Shown here: positions 18,361 to 27,488 of the stretch, piece after piece
How the letters are laid out: every line of letters begins with the position of its first letter
Position numbering within the stretch: position 1 is the stretch's first letter
Position numbers and translations under genes: made by a program
Origin: JANQHO01 sp965218075
Lineage (GTDB): Bacteria > Bacteroidota > Bacteroidia > Flavobacteriales > Schleiferiaceae
Length of the DNA stretch: 64,000 bases
Reading direction: 5' to 3'
Assembly (NCBI GenBank): GCA_965218075.1
Contig: CBDCJZ010000003.1
Location: 2,170,001-2,234,000, forward strand
The notes under the pieces: generated by a model
Databases searched by the model: none
The model's input: only the letters and a program-made list of their open reading frames with translations
Told to the model about the DNA's origin: nothing

Positions 18361-19761
18361 ATGCTTTTTCCAGTTTTTATATACACTCTAATCTTCTGTA
18401 TAGGCTTCGTAATTGTCAATTCCATTTCTACCAGATTAAATATTGGTGAAAAAATAGGATTAAGCTTTCCCTTTGGTTTCGGCTTACTAACTTTTTTAAT
18501 GTTAGCTCTTAATAGTTTAAAAGTAGCATTTGACTTGGGTATATTAATAGGCTCATCTGTTGTTTTAGCCATCTTCATAGGTGTTTTCATATTACGAAAA
18601 AGAAAACTAATTGAAATCATAAATATCAATAGGAAGGCCTTGCATCACCTTAAGCAGCTTAATTTAAGCTGGTTGTTTCTTTTTGGAATACTAGTTTACA
18701 TTGTTTATGGAATATCAGTTAAAGCATTATTTTGGCCAACAGCTGCATACGATAGTGTAACTGGATATGATTATATGGCCAAAGTAGTAGCGGCTGAAGG
18801 AACTTTTAACAATTCCATTTTTGATGAGGTAAATCCAACAAGTAGCATAAGACATTCGTATCCACCTTTTGTTCCAGGCAGCTTTTCTGTCGCTTATATG
18901 ACGGGACTCCAATCTTCTAAAATTTTGGTGGTTTTGATATTTTTATCGCTTATCATTTATTTTTGGGCTGTAGTAAAAAAATATACCACCCAAACATCTG
19001 CTATTTGTTTTACGCTTATACTCACCTGTGTACCAGAATATTTGGCCATGTCTGCACTATCTCTAAGCAATGTGCCACAAACCCTATTTGCTTCTGCTGG
19101 TTTAATTGCTTTGTCTGAATATATCAGCAAAAGAGAGAAAGAATATTTACTCTTAGGATCGTTGTTATTGAGCTTAAATGCATGGACGAGAAGTGATGGA
19201 ATTGTGTTTATTATTGGAGGTGGAATAATGTTGCTGTCTGATTGCATTAACAGGAAGAAACTCAACCTTGCCAAATATTGGAAGCAGTTGCTGGTCTATT
19301 CTGCAATTTCATTAATTCCATTCCTTTCATGGCATATATACATGAAAATTCATGTTAAAAATTCGTATAGCAATAGTGATGCACTTATAAAACATCTTTT
19401 TTGGGATGCCGATAAATTCTCTGAGCTGATTGGATTAATCTGGGGTATTGTATCAAATACTCGGCTTTACGGCATTGTGTTTATTCTTTTTGCAATAGTA
19501 TTCTTATTAAATATAAGGAATTTACATAAAGATAAGCCAATCCTTCTAATTGGTATTTTTTTCTCATTCTTTTTATATGCTTTTCTCTATTATCAAATGA
19601 ATAATGAGGGAGAGAGATTTGGTTATTCCTTAGAATCAATGATCAATGCCTCTTTTAAGAGAGGCATGTTCCCTTTCTTGCCAGCAATTTGTTTTTATAT
19701 GGCTTCAAGTTCTATGGTACTGAGATTTTTTCATTGGATATTCAAACCGCTAATTAAGTAA
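18361..19761 (+). CDS. Polytopic membrane protein, probable GT-C glycosyltransferase
   Basis: 466 residues with about 11 hydrophobic helices. After the first helices comes a luminal-type loop FWPTAAYDSVTGYDYMAKVVAAEGTF containing acidic residues, as expected for GT-C enzymes that use polyprenyl-phosphate sugars. LSNVPQTLFASAGLIAL and LNAWTRSDGIVFI resemble PMT/ArnT-like helices. It lies 9 nt after a single-pass protein and in one operon with a UbiA-type phosphoribosyltransferase homologue. That suggests it uses a polyprenyl-phospho-pentose donor; this is inference. The acceptor is unknown. Confidence 0.65.
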   Translation: MLFPVFIYTLIFCIGFVIVNSISTRLNIGEKIGLSFPFGFGLLTFLMLALNSLKVAFDLGILIGSSVVLAIFIGVFILRKRKLIEIININRKALHHLKQLNLSWLFLFGILVYIVYGISVKALFWPTAAYDSVTGYDYMAKVVAAEGTFNNSIFDEVNPTSSIRHSYPPFVPGSFSVAYMTGLQSSKILVVLIFLSLIIYFWAVVKKYTTQTSAICFTLILTCVPEYLAMSALSLSNVPQTLFASAGLIALSEYISKREKEYLLLGSLLLSLNAWTRSDGIVFIIGGGIMLLSDCINRKKLNLAKYWKQLLVYSAISLIPFLSWHIYMKIHVKNSYSNSDALIKHLFWDADKFSELIGLIWGIVSNTRLYGIVFILFAIVFLLNIRNLHKDKPILLIGIFFSFFLYAFLYYQMNNEGERFGYSLESMINASFKRGMFPFLPAICFYMASSSMVLRFFHWIFKPLIK

Positions 19762-19776
19762 TTTCTAATTTATTAA

Positions 19777-20445
19777 ATGAGTAGATATATAGATAATGTG
19801 AAATTGATTGTTTTTGATGTTGATGGCACTTTATATGACCAAAGAAAGCTGAGATTTTTCATTTTAATTGAACTATTCTTCTATTACCTATTTCGGACTC
19901 ATAAATACTATGAATTAAACATATTGTGGTTCTTTCGGAAAGAGCGAAAAAAGCATTCAACGCAAAGTCCTGAGAATATAAACATTAGTGAAAATCAATA
20001 TATATGGTGTCAGGAAAAAGTGAAAATGCCTCTTGATGAAATCAAAAAAATTATTGAAAAATGGATACGTCAAAAGCCATTAAAGTATTTGTCTTATTGC
20101 ATGTACAAAAATGTTAAAGATCTTATAAATCAATTGAAAAAAAATAATATTATAACCAGTGTTTATTCAGATTACAGGGTAGATGAAAAGCTGAAAGCTA
20201 TGAACATTCAAGTAAATCATGTTTTTAGTTCAGAACAGAAAGAAATAGATGTATTAAAACCCAATCCCAAAGGTCTAAATTATATTGCTAAAAGCTTAAA
20301 TGTCAGTAAGCAGCATATTTTGTTCATTGGAGATCAAGCAGAGCTTGATGGTGCCTGTGCAAAGCGAGCAAAAGTTAAATATTTACATATAAATAGAAAA
20401 AGCGCTAACTCAGTTTATAAGAGATTAGTAAATGAATTACAGTGA
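19777..20445 (+). CDS. HAD-family hydrolase
   Basis: 222 residues with all four HAD motifs: DVDGTLYD (motif I, about 12-19), SVYSDY (motif II), LKPNPKGL (motif III Lys) and FIGDQAELDG (motif IV). The insertion between motifs I and II is an all-helical cap, hydrophobic and basic. It is the third gene of the operon and overlaps the methyltransferase start by 14 nt. Given the neighbouring UbiA homologue it may dephosphorylate polyprenyl-phospho-ribose-5-phosphate, the step done by a different enzyme in mycobacteria. This is inference from context. Confidence 0.85.
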   Translation: MSRYIDNVKLIVFDVDGTLYDQRKLRFFILIELFFYYLFRTHKYYELNILWFFRKERKKHSTQSPENINISENQYIWCQEKVKMPLDEIKKIIEKWIRQKPLKYLSYCMYKNVKDLINQLKKNNIITSVYSDYRVDEKLKAMNIQVNHVFSSEQKEIDVLKPNPKGLNYIAKSLNVSKQHILFIGDQAELDGACAKRAKVKYLHINRKSANSVYKRLVNELQ

Positions 20446-21328
20446 GCCGAAAAATAATAGTAATTGTTGGGTTTGTTGTTCCAGTCACCTAAAACTAGTT
20501 AAAAGATCGGATGTAGAGAATTCTATTGATAGTACAAATTTTGCGATTACTAATTCAGATTACGGCAAGACAAAAGAATTAAGCCAATGTGAAAACTGTG
20601 GATTCATCCAATGTACAAAAGAAAATAATGTGATCCATTTCTATGAGGATTTGATTGACTATGAGTATGAAAACACTAGAAAAGAAAGAAAACTTCAAGA
20701 ACAAAGAATACTTAAAATTATCCAAAAGATAAAGCCCCGTGGAAAACTGCTGGATATAGGTGCAGGGAGCGGAGTTATGGTTGAAGCCGCACTTGAAATG
20801 GGATATAACGCAACGGGAATAGAGCCTTCTCGTTGGCTCCATGAAAAAGCTACGGAGAAAGGATTGCCAATTCATTTAGGCAGTTTTCCCATGGATGGCT
20901 TAACGAAAAAATATGACGTGATCGCATTAGTGGATGTGATTGAGCATGTGAACAATCCGAAAGACTTATTAAATCATATCCGTCAGTCGCTTAAATGGGA
21001 TGGAATTCTCGTGATAGTTACTCCTGATGTTAATTCTATCATGGCCAAATTATTTAAATGGAAATGGTGGCATTTCCGAGTAGCGCATATTGGATATTTC
21101 AATAAGAGCACTCTTAGCCGAATTACAAAATCAACCAGTTTTAAATGCATTAAAAAAACAAAACCGGCCTGGTATTTTAGCTTAGAATACCTTATAGAAA
21201 GAGGTTATCAATATCTTCCAAAGTACTTACGATTACCTATTCCACGATTTATTAAAAAAGTAGTGATTCCGCTTAATTTGAGAGACTCTTTACTTGGTGT
21301 ATATCAAATACAAGAGGAAAACAATTGA
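20432..21328 (+). CDS. Class I SAM-dependent methyltransferase with N-terminal zinc ribbon
   Basis: 298 residues. The N terminus has a Cys4-type ribbon (CWVC near 11-14 and CENCGFIQC near 52-60). Then comes a Rossmann methyltransferase: LLDIGAGSGVMVEAA (motif I, about 107-121), GIEPS (motif II), DVIALVDVIEHV (motif IV) and WDGILVIVTPD. It resembles UbiG-like methyltransferases of O-antigen and capsule clusters. It overlaps the HAD gene by 14 nt, and its stop is 1 nt before the UbiA ATG. It probably methylates a sugar or lipid in the same pathway. Confidence 0.88.
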   Translation: MNYSEPKNNSNCWVCCSSHLKLVKRSDVENSIDSTNFAITNSDYGKTKELSQCENCGFIQCTKENNVIHFYEDLIDYEYENTRKERKLQEQRILKIIQKIKPRGKLLDIGAGSGVMVEAALEMGYNATGIEPSRWLHEKATEKGLPIHLGSFPMDGLTKKYDVIALVDVIEHVNNPKDLLNHIRQSLKWDGILVIVTPDVNSIMAKLFKWKWWHFRVAHIGYFNKSTLSRITKSTSFKCIKKTKPAWYFSLEYLIERGYQYLPKYLRLPIPRFIKKVVIPLNLRDSLLGVYQIQEENN

Positions 21329-21329
21329 C

Positions 21330-22241
21330 ATGTTCAAATATTACATTTCAATAGCTCGCCCCGATCATTGGTTCAAGAATTTTTTCATGTTACCTGGAAT
21401 TATACTGGCACTTCAGCATGATAACAATATTTTGATGAGCAATCTGCTATTAAAAGTAGGACTGGGAGTAATTAGTATTTGTTTAATTGCCTCTGCAAAT
21501 TATGTTATCAATGAATGGTTAGATTTAGAATCTGATAAATTTCATCCCACAAAAAAAAATCGTCCTTTCATTACTAAAGATCTTAAAGCAAGGTGGGTAT
21601 ATATTGAATACATTCTTTTAGCAATAGTAGGGATAATTATTGCCTTTTTCATCTCAAAATTATACTTAATAACTACTTTAGTTTTTTTGTTAGCGGGAAT
21701 TCTATATAATGTCAAGCCTTTTCGTACTAAAGATAAAGTTTACTTAGACGTTATTTCCGAATCGATAAATAACCCTTTAAGACTATGTATGGGATGGTTT
21801 ACTATTGCCCCCCATACATTTCCCCCATCGAGTATTCTAATGTCTTATTGGATGGGGGGTGCATTCCTGATGGCAGCAAAGCGATTTGCAGAGTACAGAT
21901 TTATCAACAATCCAAAAACGGCAGGATTGTATAGAGCATCTTTTAAACAATACGATGAGAAGAAATTACTAACCTCAATCGTTTTTTATGCGATTCTCAG
22001 TTCTTTCTTTTTAAGCACTTTTTTAATTAAACATAAAATTGAACTGATTTTATGTTTCCCTTTATTTTCTATTCTGTTTGCGTGGTATTTGAATATTGCT
22101 TTTAAAGATAACTCTCCTGCACAACATCCTGAAAAACTTTACAAGGAAAAATCATTTACCATATTTGTAATTTTTCTTGCAATCTTCACCATAATAATGA
22201 TTAAAATACAATTGCCATTCTTGCAAGTTTTATTCAATTAA
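21330..22241 (+). CDS. UbiA-superfamily enzyme, decaprenyl-phosphate phosphoribosyltransferase type
   Basis: 303 residues, nine or so helices. I take ATG 21330 as the start because it yields MFKYYISIARPDHWFKNFFMLPG, matching the RPxxWxKN opening of this subfamily. The first Asp-rich motif NEWLDLESDKFHPTKKNRPF closely matches mycobacterial Rv3806c (which has NDxxDxExDxxHPTKxxRP). The second is DVISESINNPLR. The family moves 5-phosphoribose from PRPP to polyprenyl phosphate. It is the last gene of the operon with the HAD, methyltransferase and GT-C genes. The epimerase pair DprE1/DprE2 is not present here. Confidence 0.85.
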   Translation: MFKYYISIARPDHWFKNFFMLPGIILALQHDNNILMSNLLLKVGLGVISICLIASANYVINEWLDLESDKFHPTKKNRPFITKDLKARWVYIEYILLAIVGIIIAFFISKLYLITTLVFLLAGILYNVKPFRTKDKVYLDVISESINNPLRLCMGWFTIAPHTFPPSSILMSYWMGGAFLMAAKRFAEYRFINNPKTAGLYRASFKQYDEKKLLTSIVFYAILSSFFLSTFLIKHKIELILCFPLFSILFAWYLNIAFKDNSPAQHPEKLYKEKSFTIFVIFLAIFTIIMIKIQLPFLQVLFN

Positions 22242-22394
22242 AACAGTTGTTAGGTCTAAACAAAAACAGGAGTAAAATTTCTCTAAACTTACATTTTCAA
22301 AGGAGCGTCAGTTTTATGGATCTATTTTTCATTGAATCACAACATGGTTATAAACATATTCTCTTCCTAAGCTAGTCATGACCCAAAATTGATT

Positions 22395-23105
22395 CTATTC
22401 AATAATAAGTTTTCTAGTTCTTATCGATTTACCATTTTCTTTGAACTCGTAAAAATAGACACCGGGAATAAGTGATGATACATCTATGTGATATTCTGCA
22501 GAATAATCTGCCAACTGCTCAGTTAATACTTGTTTGCCTATAATATTCTTGATTTCAAATGAACAGTTTTTGATATTTCCTCCATAGCTAACGGTTAACC
22601 AGTGATGTACAGGATTAGGATATACTGAGACTAAGCTTGTCTTTTCATTTTCCTTCGTGCTAAAGTCTGGCGTAACTTTATAGGTAATTGTGAAGGCGAT
22701 ACTATCTCGAGGATTTTCACTATCGAAGAATACATATGTAATAGGACCTGACGAAGAGACCCCATTCATATTGGGATACACATGACCAGTAAAATCCTTA
22801 TTAAAGTCTCCGGATTTGATCTCTATTGCAGTTGGAGAAACAGAAACTGAGGTCTGATAACACACCCCCCAGCATATAGCATTGCTGTCAGTTAAAGAAT
22901 TGTAATTCCTATCTATCCGTTTAACCTTGAAATTTTTGTCCGCGGAACTGATATTCATCACACCGATATAAGCTGAAAGGTCATTGGAGGTAGAAGCATT
23001 TCCTTCCACAATGGTATCAGCCAAAACAATCTTCAAGCTCTGAGCTAAGATTACATTCGATACAAGCAGGAATACTAAGACATATGGCAATTTTTCTATT
23101 TTCAT
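22395..23105 (-). CDS. Secreted protein with T9SS C-terminal sorting domain
   Basis: About 236 residues. I place the start at MKIEKLPYVLVFLLVSNVILAQ (23105), a signal peptide; two extra Met codons precede it. The passenger of about 140 residues includes a DUF-like segment (NAICWGVCYQTSVSVSPTAIEIKSGDF and PITYVFFDSENPRDSIAFTITYKV) often seen in short T9SS cargo. The C-terminal 75 residues are a type A sorting domain (VSVYPNPVHHWLTVSY, then IKNIIGKQVL, then LIPGVYFYEFKENGKSIRTRKLIIE). A TATCTTTG -7 box lies about 28 nt upstream. No partner gene. Confidence 0.85.
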   Translation of the reverse strand: MKIEKLPYVLVFLLVSNVILAQSLKIVLADTIVEGNASTSNDLSAYIGVMNISSADKNFKVKRIDRNYNSLTDSNAICWGVCYQTSVSVSPTAIEIKSGDFNKDFTGHVYPNMNGVSSSGPITYVFFDSENPRDSIAFTITYKVTPDFSTKENEKTSLVSVYPNPVHHWLTVSYGGNIKNCSFEIKNIIGKQVLTEQLADYSAEYHIDVSSLIPGVYFYEFKENGKSIRTRKLIIE

Positions 23106-23133
23106 CATCATGTTTGTGCTAGTTATACAGTAT

Positions 23134-23141
23134 CAAAGATA
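23134..23141 (-). promoter_or_regulatory. Candidate -7 box for the T9SS protein gene
   Basis: TATCTTTG on the minus strand fits TAnnTTTG; the predicted start site would be about 20 nt before the ATG. The -33 element is not clear. The same octamer stands before the genes at 36649 and 50141. Confidence 0.4.
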
Positions 23142-23695
23142 AAAAAAATTATAATTTTCCGCAATTCTTTGTTAAAGACTTGATTTTATTTATCTTTTAT
23201 TATAAAACAAAACAAGGAATGGATAGATTTAAATTGCTCAAAAAGTTTCCAACAGAGCAAAGTTCCATAAAACATTGGTTTCACTAAGCAGGTCTCAGGG
23301 AGTATAAAGACGAATTCACTTGATTCTTTGAAACTAGCATGTATGTGATTCTAAAAGCGAATACGTGCGTGCTTAGCCAACTCACCCAATGCTAGTTGGT
23401 TGAGGAAGTGGCTCGATTCCTTCGGCTTGAGAAAAAGTTATTCTGTTTCGGGGGAATTTGCTGTTCTTTCACGCTTGCTACCTAATATAAACTTGGTATT
23501 TTCGAATACTACTGGGTGTTACTACGATGAAATGGATATTTCAAAAATCCCGATAATGGGCGTGAAGGAATATTATGTCAAATCGAAAAAAGTGCCCATT
23601 TCTCTATTGCAGTAGCAATAGTAAATGTAGAGAGGAAAGGCGCATAACTCATCACAGGATTGATGATAAGTTTGCTTTTCTCGATTCTGAAGATC
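23142..23695. other. Intergenic region with possible transposase fragment
   Basis: On the plus strand, from ATG 23221, the reading MDRFKLLKKFPTEQSSIKHW resembles the first 20 residues of IS1595-family transposases (F..LLK.FPTE..C..H.). It then hits a stop, and nothing recognisable as transposase follows. A 71-codon open stretch at 23400-23615 starts with TTG and has no recognisable features. No intact gene. Confidence 0.3.
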
Positions 23696-26524
23696 TTAAT
23701 CGACTCCATCTATAAACGTTTCAATAAATTCTTTTATTTTTTCGGTGATGCGTTTGGCAAAAGGAAGACGTTCTTTAAGCTTCAGGGGCGTATGTGCAAT
23801 GGCAATAACTGCATCCGGTAAAGGTGGTTTCTCTGTAAACAAGTAATCATCAATCACTTTCTGTAAGCCCTCGGGGTCCAGCCCCTCGCTTTCACTCAAG
23901 AGTCTTATGCTCTTGTCCCTTTCTTCCTTCCAATACTCATCGAAAATTGCCCTCACATCGTCCTCTTTCGCTATCGCGGGAAAATGCTCGTTGATAAAGC
24001 GCTCGATCAGTTCTTTCTTGCTGCGCAACTGCAATTCCATCTCCAGAATGCCGAGGATCTTCTTACGCTCTTTCTCCTGTTCGGCTGGTCCAACAGAGTG
24101 CAAATTGCCTAACAAGGCGATGATATAGCTGACATTGACCTCGTCTCGATGGATCAATTCCAACTCGAAATCGATATCCTCGAGGATCGAGACTTTTTCT
24201 TTCTGTTTGTCTCTCTTCGCCTTCTTCGCCTTTTCATACAAATCAAGGTACTTGCTCTTGTAATTCTCGAACTTCTGCTCATCCATGGTCAAGTCGTCGA
24301 AACCGAAGTCGGTAAAGCAAGCGAGTCGGTTCTTGATGCGAATCAGCTCACGAAACGCCTGGATGAATCGTGCTTCGTCTTCTTCGGTCGTTAACTTGTT
24401 CACACTGTCGACAGTCGGGGCGATCTGCAGTAATTCAGCTACCGCATCGTCAAACTTTTCGACGTATTTCTCATACGGCTGCAGGATGACCTCTTCGATG
24501 ACTTCCTTATTGGCAAAGAGCTCGATCGCCTGGTCTGTGGCAGGTTTGAGATTGCGAAAACACACCACGTTGCCCTGCGACTTCTTCTGTCCCATGATGC
24601 GATTGGTACGGGAGTAGGCTTGAATCAGACCGTGGTACCTGAGATTCTTGTCCACATAAATGGTATTCAATGACTTGCTGTCAAAACCGGTCAGAAACAT
24701 GTTCACGACCAGCAAGATATTGAGCCGGCGTGACTTGACCCGTTTGCCAATATCTTTGTAGTAACCATAGAAATTGTCCGTGGAGAAATTGGTCCCGTAA
24801 GTGTCGTTGTAGTCGCGGATAAAACCTTCCAGCTGGTCGCGGTTGTGCTGGTTAATGGTCCCGTTTGCCGCTTCTGTTACATCCGTCTCAATATTCCCGT
24901 CTGCATCCCGGTCGTCTTCGTTGACTTGATAAGAAAAGATCGCGCCAATCTTTAAATTGTGTTCTCCGGTCTCTTTTTTCTGCCTGAACAGTTCATAGTA
25001 CTTAACCAAAGTGTTGATATTGGAAACGCAAAAAATTGCTGTGAACTCCCGACTGTGGGTTTTGCGGTTGTGGTTCGCAATAATGTAGTCGGTAACAGCA
25101 TCTAGTCGCTCATCCGCCTCCATCACTTCGGCGGTGTCAATGGCTTCCACTTCAATGTCTTTGACTCCTTCTTTCTGCTTGACGGTGTGGATGTACTCCA
25201 CCGAGAACTTGAGCACATTCTCATCACGGATAGCATTCGTAATGACGTATTTATGCAGGCATTCGTTGAACAGGTCTTTCGTGGTGCGTTTCCCGTGTAC
25301 ATTGGCAGAAGAGTTCTCAGCAAAGATTGGTGTACCGGTAAAGCCGAACATCTGCACCCAGGGGAAATACTCTCTGATGCGTTTATGCGTGTCTCCGAAC
25401 TGGCTGCGGTGGCATTCGTCGAAAATAAATACCATGCGCTGGTCCTGCAATGGGGTCATGGTCTTTGAGTATTTGCCTTTGCAAATCGCTGTATTCAGCT
25501 TCTGCAGGGTGGTTACAATCAAGGGTGTGCCGTCTCCGAATTGCTCCACCAGTTTCTTGGTGTTGTTGGTGGCATCCACGCTGCCTTCACTGAAGCTGTT
25601 GAACTCCTTGATGGTCTGGTAATCCAGGTCTTTTCTGTCCACCACAAACACAACTTTGTGGATATACGGGGACTGGGTGAGGATCTGAGCAGCCTTGAAA
25701 GAGGTCAATGTCTTACCTGAACCGGTGGTATGCCAGATATAGCCGAACTTCTCGCTGTTTTTGACCCGCTCAACGATCGCTTCAACCGCGTGGTACTGAT
25801 AGGGCCGCAATACCATCAGCATCTGTTGACTTTCGTTCAACACTACATACTTAGTGATGAGCTTGGAAAGCTGGCACTTCTCCAGGAATACCTCTGCAAA
25901 CTCGCTGAGTTGGGTCACCTTTTTATTGTCTTTGTCTGCCCAGAAAAAGGTTTGCTTGAAGTCTCTTTTGCTAACAGGGTTATTGGCGTAATATTTAGTG
26001 TTGATCCCATTGCTGATTACGAATAGCTGAATGTATCCGAACAGGCCATAGCCTGCGGCAAAGGAATGACGATGGTGGTTCGTTTGATTAAAGGCTTCCT
26101 TGAGTTCCAGACCGCGGCGTTTTAATTCAATCTGAACCAGAGGCAGGCCATTGATGAGTAAGGTCACATCATAACGATTGGCGTATGTTCCCTTCATGGT
26201 GACCTGATGAGTCACCTGGTATTCATTCTTGCACCAACGGATTTGGTTAATTAGTTCGATATAGCCGGTATCACCATCATCTTTGGTGTAGTCCACCTTG
26301 TCACGCAATATCTTTGCTTTCTCAAAGATATTGCCGCGAGCGATCTTGTTTAATATCTGTTTGAATTCATTATCTGACAGGTTACATTTGTTGTGTTTTT
26401 CAAGCTGTCGTTTTAAATTTGTGATAATTTCGCTTTCATCATTGATGCTTACCCTTTCAAAGCCCAGTGTTTCCAGTTGGGCAATGAGTTTGTTTTCGAG
26501 GGTTTGTTCTGATTCGGTGGTCAT
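23696..26524 (-). CDS. hsdR: Type I restriction enzyme R subunit
   Basis: 942-residue motor-nuclease subunit. The N-terminal nuclease region has the PD-(D/E)xK pattern (YDVTLLINGLPLVQIELKRRG, about 113-133). The SF2 translocase has Walker A WHTTGSGKT (about 264-272), DECH (FIFDECHRSQFG), TGTPIF and later helicase motifs (LNILLVVNMFLTGFDSKSLN, AYSRTNR). It ends in a helical HsdM-contact domain. hsdM and hsdS are 2-5 kb upstream on the same strand, separated from hsdR by two genes on the opposite strand. hsdR is visibly richer in G+C than its neighbours, which suggests acquisition by transfer. Confidence 0.95.
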   Translation of the reverse strand: MTTESEQTLENKLIAQLETLGFERVSINDESEIITNLKRQLEKHNKCNLSDNEFKQILNKIARGNIFEKAKILRDKVDYTKDDGDTGYIELINQIRWCKNEYQVTHQVTMKGTYANRYDVTLLINGLPLVQIELKRRGLELKEAFNQTNHHRHSFAAGYGLFGYIQLFVISNGINTKYYANNPVSKRDFKQTFFWADKDNKKVTQLSEFAEVFLEKCQLSKLITKYVVLNESQQMLMVLRPYQYHAVEAIVERVKNSEKFGYIWHTTGSGKTLTSFKAAQILTQSPYIHKVVFVVDRKDLDYQTIKEFNSFSEGSVDATNNTKKLVEQFGDGTPLIVTTLQKLNTAICKGKYSKTMTPLQDQRMVFIFDECHRSQFGDTHKRIREYFPWVQMFGFTGTPIFAENSSANVHGKRTTKDLFNECLHKYVITNAIRDENVLKFSVEYIHTVKQKEGVKDIEVEAIDTAEVMEADERLDAVTDYIIANHNRKTHSREFTAIFCVSNINTLVKYYELFRQKKETGEHNLKIGAIFSYQVNEDDRDADGNIETDVTEAANGTINQHNRDQLEGFIRDYNDTYGTNFSTDNFYGYYKDIGKRVKSRRLNILLVVNMFLTGFDSKSLNTIYVDKNLRYHGLIQAYSRTNRIMGQKKSQGNVVCFRNLKPATDQAIELFANKEVIEEVILQPYEKYVEKFDDAVAELLQIAPTVDSVNKLTTEEDEARFIQAFRELIRIKNRLACFTDFGFDDLTMDEQKFENYKSKYLDLYEKAKKAKRDKQKEKVSILEDIDFELELIHRDEVNVSYIIALLGNLHSVGPAEQEKERKKILGILEMELQLRSKKELIERFINEHFPAIAKEDDVRAIFDEYWKEERDKSIRLLSESEGLDPEGLQKVIDDYLFTEKPPLPDAVIAIAHTPLKLKERLPFAKRITEKIKEFIETFIDGVD

Positions 26525-26609
26525 TATTCTTTAGGATGAACTTCCAAGTTTATTTAAAGTTGACAGCTCTGTAATTGCTTGCATAATTATAAATATTCTC
26601 ATTAGTCTT

Positions 26610-27488
26610 ATGTTTTATCGCCAAAAAATACTTCTTAATTTCTTGGCGGACAAAGAATACCTGTCACCTACTAAGTTACAGAAAATGCTTTTTTTGTTTT
26701 GTAAGAAGCATAAGTACGATTTTTACTCATTTGTGCCATATCAATATGGAGGATATTCCTTTCAAGCGCAACATGACTTATATACCCTAGAAAAAAAGCA
26801 TTTTTGGATAAAAAAATATAACAAAAGCTATACTTTGCATTCATTTCAAGACAAAGCAAAAATCACATTAAAAGAGAAACATGCTCAGGAAATCCAAGGC
26901 ATTAAGAGAGATTGGTCAAGCAGATCAGAAAATGGTATTATCCGATATTCATACGAAAAATACCCTTACTATGCGATACATAGTAATTTGTTGGAAGGGA
27001 GCATGGCGGATTTGAAAGACAAGGTTTTATCATATAAACCAAAGGCAGCGAATGATGCGAAAATTTTCACCATAGGCTATGAGGGACGCTCAGTTGAACA
27101 ATATTTTAATATTTTTCTCAAGAATGATATTAAATTACTATGTGATGTTCGGGCCAACCCAAGCAGCAGAAAGTATGGATTTTCTAAAAAAACACTACAA
27201 CATATTTGTGAACAATTTGGCATTCTCTATCAACATATCCCAGAGTTAGGTATCGCGTCCGCTTCGCGAAAAAATCTACATGAGCCGAAGGACTATGCCC
27301 AGTTATTCAGAAGATACCGAGCGAAGACCTTGAATAATACTGCTCCATTAAACCAAATAAAAAAAATCATAGATAAATATAAACGAATTGCTTTGACCTG
27401 CTTTGAGGCGGATATTCATTGCTGTCACAGAAAATCTCTCGCAGAGAAACTAAAGGACATGACTAAGACTGATATAAGACATTTATGA
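26610..27488 (+). CDS. Fusion of Panacea/SocA-like and DUF488 domains
   Basis: 292 residues. The N-terminal part (about 1-110) opens ILLNFLADKEYLSPTKLQKMLFLF and VPYQYGGYSFQAQHDL, a pattern resembling the DUF4065/Panacea (SocA-like) antitoxin domain. After a linker, residues about 150-285 are a DUF488 domain: IFTIGYEGRSVEQYF, LLCDVRANPSSRKYGFSK, YQHIPELGI and the Cys/His end motif LTCFEADIHCCHRKSLAEKL. DUF488 biochemistry is unknown. The gene is divergent from hsdR (85-nt gap) and overlaps the next gene by 4 nt. The base composition is AT-rich, unlike hsdR. The DUF488 call is firm; the N-terminal call is tentative. Confidence 0.75.
   Translation: MFYRQKILLNFLADKEYLSPTKLQKMLFLFCKKHKYDFYSFVPYQYGGYSFQAQHDLYTLEKKHFWIKKYNKSYTLHSFQDKAKITLKEKHAQEIQGIKRDWSSRSENGIIRYSYEKYPYYAIHSNLLEGSMADLKDKVLSYKPKAANDAKIFTIGYEGRSVEQYFNIFLKNDIKLLCDVRANPSSRKYGFSKKTLQHICEQFGILYQHIPELGIASASRKNLHEPKDYAQLFRRYRAKTLNNTAPLNQIKKIIDKYKRIALTCFEADIHCCHRKSLAEKLKDMTKTDIRHL

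Noticed and set aside
22376..22395. CATGACCCAAAATTG resembling CATGACCCTAAAATTG near 51466, thought to be insertion-sequence ends
   Set aside because: Similarity is short and imperfect, with no transposase next to either copy and no target duplication.
23400..23615. 71-codon open stretch starting with TTG
   Set aside because: No start signal, no recognisable family; kept only as part of the gap description.
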